A stretch of 64,000 nucleotides of DNA from Myxococcales bacterium (GTDB lineage: Bacteria; Myxococcota_A; Polyangia; Polyangiales; Polyangiaceae). The translations under genes were made by a program, and so were the position numbers. Location: contig JANXLV010000061.1 in NCBI GenBank assembly GCA_025355005.1, forward strand, positions 1 through 64,000, written 5' to 3'. Below, piece after piece: positions 60,220 to 64,000 of this stretch (the stretch's first letter is position 1; each line of letters starts with the position of its first letter). The notes below the pieces were generated by a model. It was not told the origin of the DNA. It saw only the letters and a program-made list of their open reading frames with translations, and ran no database searches.

Positions 60220-61309
60220 CGCTCCGGTAGATCTCCGCGTAGCCGGCGGCCATCGACGCGCGCGAATAGGATAGAACGACCTTGGCGCGCGCGCGCCCGC
60301 CGAGCTCTGGCAACGTCGCCAGGTTCTCCTTGGCATCGCGCATGTGGGCGGCGAGCTGATCGACCCGCGAAACGTCGACCTCGCGTGAGGGCGCGCCGAC
60401 GAGCGACGTGTCCGGATCGGTGATCTCGCGAATGCCGCCCGTAGCAAGGCCCACGACGGGGCGCCCCATCGCCATCGCCTCCAGAAATGCGATACCGAGG
60501 CCTTCGGCCCGCGAGCTCGCGAGGATGGCGTGTGCCTCTGGAATCACGGTGGTCGGATCGTCCACGTGGCCGCGAAGCTCCACCCGCGCGTCCAGTCCGA
60601 GGTCCTTCACCAGCCGCGCGATGTCGGCGCGGTCCTCGCCGTCACCGCACAACAGGAGCCGCACGCCGGGGACGCGGGCGAGGGCCTTGAGCGCGAGGTC
60701 GGCGCCCTTGCGTGGCTCGAGGCGCCCCAGGAACAGCAACGTCAGCGGTCTGCCAGCCGGGAGCGGCGGCGCGAGCACGAACCTGTCCGTGTCGACGCCG
60801 TTCGGGATCACGGTGATCTTCTTCGCGGCCCACGGCGCCTTCTTCCGGAAGCGTTCACCGACGTGTGCGCTCACCGCGACGGACGCGGATGCGCGCGCGA
60901 GCGACCAGCGGGCAAAGGGCCAGGCCGTGGGATCGTCGAGCACGCGCGTGGAGTGCTCCGTGCGCACCACCGGCAACCCGAGCGATCGCGCGGCGCGCGC
61001 GCCGAGCACCTGCGAGCCGAGCGTGTGAACGTGCACCACGTCGACCGCTGCGTCGGTGAGCTCGCGTGTCAGCCACATCGTGTCCAGCGGGCCGAGCTGC
61101 CTCCACATGAACGCGACCGGATTCTCCTGGACGGCGCCGCGGTCGTGGACAACCAGCTCCGCATCACGAAAGACCTTGTAGAGCGGGCGCGACGGCGTGA
61201 AGAGGAACACCTCGTGGTCCGCGCCCGTCTCCGGGCTTTGCGCGAGCGTGGCGAGCATGCGCTCCGCGCCGCCGATCTCTCCCGCGACCACGATGTGCCC
61301 AATTTTCAC
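60200..61309 (-). CDS. Family 4 glycosyltransferase
   Basis: The 369-residue GT-B enzyme starts at GTG 61309, overlapping the flippase stop (GTGA). It has the N-terminal GEIGGAERMLATLA acceptor motif, VDVVHVHTLGSQ, ITVIPNGVDTDRF, LLFLGRLEPRKGADL and the EX7E region SSRAEGLGIAFLEAMAMGRP. It adds a sugar from a nucleotide donor to a lipid-linked chain on the cytoplasmic side. It is the last gene of the deacetylase-flippase-GT operon. Confidence 0.93.
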   Translation of the reverse strand: MKIGHIVVAGEIGGAERMLATLAQSPETGADHEVFLFTPSRPLYKVFRDAELVVHDRGAVQENPVAFMWRQLGPLDTMWLTRELTDAAVDVVHVHTLGSQVLGARAARSLGLPVVRTEHSTRVLDDPTAWPFARWSLARASASVAVSAHVGERFRKKAPWAAKKITVIPNGVDTDRFVLAPPLPAGRPLTLLFLGRLEPRKGADLALKALARVPGVRLLLCGDGEDRADIARLVKDLGLDARVELRGHVDDPTTVIPEAHAILASSRAEGLGIAFLEAMAMGRPVVGLATGGIREITDPDTSLVGAPSREVDVSRVDQLAAHMRDAKENLATLPELGGRARAKVVLSYSRASMAAGYAEIYRSVMSARR

Positions 61310-62658
61310 GGCATGACTCCCGGTGGTCGATCGTTCGCGAGCTCCGCCTTCTCGCTGGCGTCGCGCTCGATCAGCTGCGCGATCCGCCGCTCGAAGCGGA
61401 CGTAGAAGACGATCGCCACCACCGTCTGCATCATGGACGTCGAGAGCGCGATCCCTTCGAGGCCGAGCACCGAGAGCAGGATCACGTTGAACACGGCGTT
61501 CGCCGCGGCGTTCAGGAAGCCCATCGAGATCATGATGCCGCTGTTCTGGATGGCGACGTGGGCACGCGCAAGCACCAGGAGAGCGCCGAACGAGGCGACG
61601 CCCACGAGGTGATAGGGGACGATCTTCGCCATGCGCTCCACGCCTCCCGCGTCCATCTGCCCGTGCAGGAACGCGAGCCGGAGCAGCGGTCCGCGCACCA
61701 CGAAGAGGAGGCCGCTCGTCGCCACGGCAGCCGCGGTCACCCAGACGATGGCCTTGCGCACCGTGGTCCGCAGCTTCTCGTAGTGGCGCTCCGCGTAGTC
61801 GTCGGAGAGGTGCGATAGCAAAACGGGGAGCAGAGCGGCCTGGAGCAGCGACGTGGGCAGCGACGCGACGTCACCGGAGTAACGGAGCAGGGTGCCACCG
61901 CCCGACACGTTCGCCATGCCGGCCATCAGCTGATCGACGACGGGGTTCACGCGCGTCACGGCGCCGCCCGAGACCTCCGCGGCGATCAGGCGTACGAAGC
62001 GCCGCAGCGGCTCGGTCACCTTGAGAGAGAGCTTGATGTCGAGCGCCTTGCGCGCGAAGAGCCACGTGAGCGCGATCGTGGTGAGCTCGCCGCCCAGCTG
62101 CCCCACAGGCACCGCGGCCACGCCTGCGGATGTTCGCATGCCGTAGATGGTGCCCAGCGTGCAGAGCACGCCCGCCGCGCTCAGGATCGGCTGCTGGAAG
62201 AATTTCTTCTCCGCAGAGAGGAGCGCGAACAGCAGCGTCTTCACCGAGAGCGCGAGCAAGAAGAAGCAGAACGGCACGACCATCTTCGCGGCGAGCTCGA
62301 GCTCCGCGGCGCCATATTTCATGCGGAAGTAGATCGTCGCGAGGAGCCCGATGACAGCCGACAGGCCGCCGCCAACGATCAGCGTGTACGCGACGAGCGA
62401 GCCACGCAGCTCAGGGAGCGACGCCGGGTCCTTCTTGCGCGCCTCCGCGAGGATCGGCACCACGGCGGAGTCCTGGTAGGCCGCAAACACGAGGGAGCCG
62501 GCCAGCGAGAATACGGCCCACGAGAAATAGTAGACGTCGGTTGCCACCGAGCGCCCGAAGAGCGTGGCGAGGAGCAGCGGCAAGAGGGCCTCTGTCGCGC
62601 GCAACACCACCTGCGCCGGGAAGAGCAGCGCAGCGGTCCTGGCGATCTGCTTGCTCAC
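61306..62658 (-). CDS. MurJ/MviN-like lipid-linked oligosaccharide flippase
   Basis: The 450-residue polytopic protein of the MOP superfamily begins SKQIARTAALLFPAQVVLRA. It has the MurJ-like VVPILAEARKKDPASL and a later GVERMAKIVPYHLVGVASFG block. It starts at GTG 62658, overlapping the deacetylase stop (GTGA); the longer open frame to 63204 is a shadow. With a GT4 and a deacetylase-like gene in the operon, it more likely flips an exopolysaccharide or glycolipid unit than lipid II, which needs only one essential copy. Confidence 0.85.
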   Translation of the reverse strand: MSKQIARTAALLFPAQVVLRATEALLPLLLATLFGRSVATDVYYFSWAVFSLAGSLVFAAYQDSAVVPILAEARKKDPASLPELRGSLVAYTLIVGGGLSAVIGLLATIYFRMKYGAAELELAAKMVVPFCFFLLALSVKTLLFALLSAEKKFFQQPILSAAGVLCTLGTIYGMRTSAGVAAVPVGQLGGELTTIALTWLFARKALDIKLSLKVTEPLRRFVRLIAAEVSGGAVTRVNPVVDQLMAGMANVSGGGTLLRYSGDVASLPTSLLQAALLPVLLSHLSDDYAERHYEKLRTTVRKAIVWVTAAAVATSGLLFVVRGPLLRLAFLHGQMDAGGVERMAKIVPYHLVGVASFGALLVLARAHVAIQNSGIMISMGFLNAAANAVFNVILLSVLGLEGIALSTSMMQTVVAIVFYVRFERRIAQLIERDASEKAELANDRPPGVMP

Positions 62659-63593
62659 GGCGCGAGGATCTCTGGCAGGTCCGATAGGCCGACGACGCTG
62701 ACGCCCTCGCGCTCGCAGAACGACAGCAGCGCGGAGAGGCGCGACAGGATCGCGCGCGCCTCGGACTCGTTCTTTGCGTATGGGCTCTTGCCGGGAACGA
62801 TCTCCACGTTGTGGAACATCGCGCAGAGGATCGCGGGACGCTCTGGCGCGGCGGCGAGCGCAGCAGCGAGCTCCTCCTTCGCCACGAGCACGATGCTCTC
62901 CTCCGTTCCACGCGTGGGGCGTAGCCACCGCGGCTCTGCGAGCTTGCCGACAATGGGGACGCGGGCGAGCACGCTGGGGCGGATCGTCACGGGCACCTCC
63001 CACATGCGTGAGCTGCCGGGACGGCCGGGCTCGTTCGGATCCGGATGGTATGGCTGGGTGGGAGCGCCGCGGAAATCGAGGCCGGGCGCGCCCGCGCTTG
63101 CCCACTCCATGTGCGGCGTCACGCTCGACTCCACCTCGTAGCCGAGCGACTCCAGGATGGGCACGCTGTTCTTGCCGACGCCGAAGCGCCCGGCGCGGAA
63201 GCACGTGGGCTTGCGATCGAACGTGCTCTTGAAGGAGTCGGTGAGCGTGGTGAGCTTCGCGCGCTCCTCGTCCTCGGAGCAGTCACGCTGGAAGGCCGCG
63301 GTCTCGTCGGGGACGTAGGCGCCGGGCTCCGCCAGCTCTGCATGGAGATGCGTGCCGAGATCGCTCTCCTTCGCGAGCGTGCGCAAGAGAGCGACGCTCT
63401 CGTCGTGTCGCATGATCTCGGGCGACAGGAGGTACGTGGGCTTCGCGCGGTGCGCGCGGAAGAGCGGCGCCAGGCGCTGGCCGAGACCGTCCGTGACGCC
63501 TGCGAAGCCGAGCGGCTTCTCGACCTTCCAGCCCGCGCCTTTGTCGCACTCGGTGTCGATCGTGATGCAGAGATAGCGGGAGCGGATGGTCAC
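62655..63593 (-). CDS. Polysaccharide deacetylase-like (NodB/WalW-type) protein
   Basis: The 312-residue protein starts at GTG 63593 behind GAGGGGG. Blocks include the metal/catalytic-type start LCITIDTECDKGAGW, SDLGTHLHAELAEPG (a His-x3-His-like site is reduced to HLH), TCFRAGRFGVGKNSVPILES and AILCAMFHNVEI. It likely removes acetyl groups from a glycan or is a related inactive module. It opens the glycan operon just 18 bp downstream of a terminator. Confidence 0.82.
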   Translation of the reverse strand: MTIRSRYLCITIDTECDKGAGWKVEKPLGFAGVTDGLGQRLAPLFRAHRAKPTYLLSPEIMRHDESVALLRTLAKESDLGTHLHAELAEPGAYVPDETAAFQRDCSEDEERAKLTTLTDSFKSTFDRKPTCFRAGRFGVGKNSVPILESLGYEVESSVTPHMEWASAGAPGLDFRGAPTQPYHPDPNEPGRPGSSRMWEVPVTIRPSVLARVPIVGKLAEPRWLRPTRGTEESIVLVAKEELAAALAAAPERPAILCAMFHNVEIVPGKSPYAKNESEARAILSRLSALLSFCEREGVSVVGLSDLPEILAP

Positions 63594-63610
63594 GACCCCC
63601 TCGATATAGC

Positions 63611-63653
63611 AAAAAACAACGGCGCCCGTGCCTCGTGTGGCCGGACGCCGTTG
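63611..63653 (-). terminator. Rho-independent terminator on the minus strand
   Basis: CAACGGCG (63617-63624) pairs perfectly with CGCCGTTG (63646-63653), and in minus-strand direction six T residues (63616-63611) follow. It ends transcription of the truncated FGE-domain gene. The next gene's start codon lies 18 bp beyond it. Confidence 0.8.
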
Positions 63654-63674
63654 GTTCACCCCGCGGGGCTCAGC

Positions 63675-64000
63675 TCACTTGAAGCGCATGCAGCGCGCGC
63701 CCATGGCGCCGGACTTGAAGCGCGGCGTGGTCTGCTGGTTCTTGTGGTGCTGGATGCTGTTGTATTCGGTGCCGTAGCCACGGTAGTCGAAGCGTGCGGT
63801 CTCCGCCTTCTTGAGCACCGCCTCATGCATGTTACCGATCATGTCCATCCACGGCTCGGTTCCAGCAGCGTCGCCCGCCTTGTTGATGGAGTCGGCGACG
63901 GCACGCCCTGGTGGGGCGATGCGGGCGGTGCCGTCCCAGTGGTTCTTGCCCATGTCGTCAGGGTAGTAGTACGCGTAGCAGAGGCCCGATGCGCCATCAC
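63675..64000 (-). CDS. Formylglycine-generating-enzyme-like domain, 5' part outside the window
   Basis: The last 108 codons of a gene that enters from beyond base 64000. The visible part has SGLCYAYYYPDDMGKNHWDG, the FGE block EPWMDMIGNMHEAVLK (WD(M/L)xGNxxEW pattern), and the terminal GARCMRFK, equivalent to GFRC of SUMF1 proteins. The ATG at 63953 is internal, not the start. Two FGE-domain genes lie within 6 kb. Confidence 0.85.
   Translation of the reverse strand, partial: DGASGLCYAYYYPDDMGKNHWDGTARIAPPGRAVADSINKAGDAAGTEPWMDMIGNMHEAVLKKAETARFDYRGYGTEYNSIQHHKNQQTTPRFKSGAMGARCMRFK

Noticed and set aside
62659-63204. Possible N-terminal extension of the MurJ-like protein
   Set aside because: Low-complexity Arg/Ala sequence in the frame of the deacetylase gene; GTG 62658 matches the family start.

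Overview
The window is high-GC bacterial DNA with the marks of a myxobacterium (Myxococcota, probably the Polyangiales side). These include a secreted protein with a MYXO-CTERM-like tail, many lipoproteins with long Ala/Asp/Gly/Ser linkers, Ser/Thr kinases, a REC-PATAN (DUF4388) protein, formylglycine-generating-enzyme-like lipoproteins, and many GTG/TTG starts. The taxonomic call is an inference from gene content. I see no rRNA, tRNA, CRISPR array, transposase or phage gene.

Layout. 1-4.1 kb: a truncated lipoprotein gene and a MYXO-CTERM protein diverge from a region rich in small inverted repeats. The MYXO-CTERM gene overlaps the 3' end of a MATE transporter gene tail to tail. 4.4-6.2 kb: a two-gene operon of a nicotinamidase-like hydrolase and an NrtR-like Nudix/winged-helix regulator, with a perfect 7-3-7 palindrome in front of it. 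6.6-16.9 kb: a tightly coupled surface-glycan cluster, in which several start codons overlap the preceding stop as GTGA. It holds three membrane (GT-C) glycosyltransferases, one of them fused to a uridine-kinase/phosphoribulokinase-type kinase, plus a GDPD-like protein, a HAD/class II aldolase fusion, a tandem double nucleotidyltransferase and a GT2 enzyme. I regard this as the most interesting region: it looks like a compact route for making, activating and transferring an unidentified sugar or polyol. 16.9-27.3 kb: a PQQ-type sugar dehydrogenase lipoprotein with two haem motifs, a frameshifted HAD remnant, a 957-residue GT-C/TPR membrane protein, a repeat protein, an SPFH/zinc-ribbon protein and a REC-PATAN-TPR protein.

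27.3-31.8 kb: a peptide-type ABC importer operon with a binding protein and two permeases but no ATPase, headed by an alpha/beta hydrolase that lacks its nucleophile serine. 31.8-32.5 kb is a less GC-rich intergenic region with nested inverted repeats and a terminator-like hairpin. It precedes a sigma-region-4-like DNA-binding protein. Then follow purH, a small acidic/Pro-rich protein, a zinc-finger ParA-like ATPase with a ribbon-helix-helix partner, an RluA pseudouridine synthase, glgA, an M1 peptidase with a membrane protein, a SUKH-like protein, a radical SAM protein and clpA/clpS. 46.9-53.9 kb: a Ser/Thr kinase paired with a repeat protein, several hydrolase lipoproteins, a TetR regulator and a GNAT acetyltransferase.

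54-64 kb: a very large spermidine-synthase-like membrane protein containing a hexanucleotide repeat, an FGE-domain lipoprotein whose stop codon lies in a 12-bp minisatellite, a lipase-like hydrolase, and a second small glycan operon (deacetylase-like, MurJ-like flippase, GT4). The last operon sits directly behind a strong terminator that ends a truncated FGE-domain gene. Housekeeping genes are purH, rluA-type, glgA and clpSA; most of the rest is accessory envelope and regulatory content.
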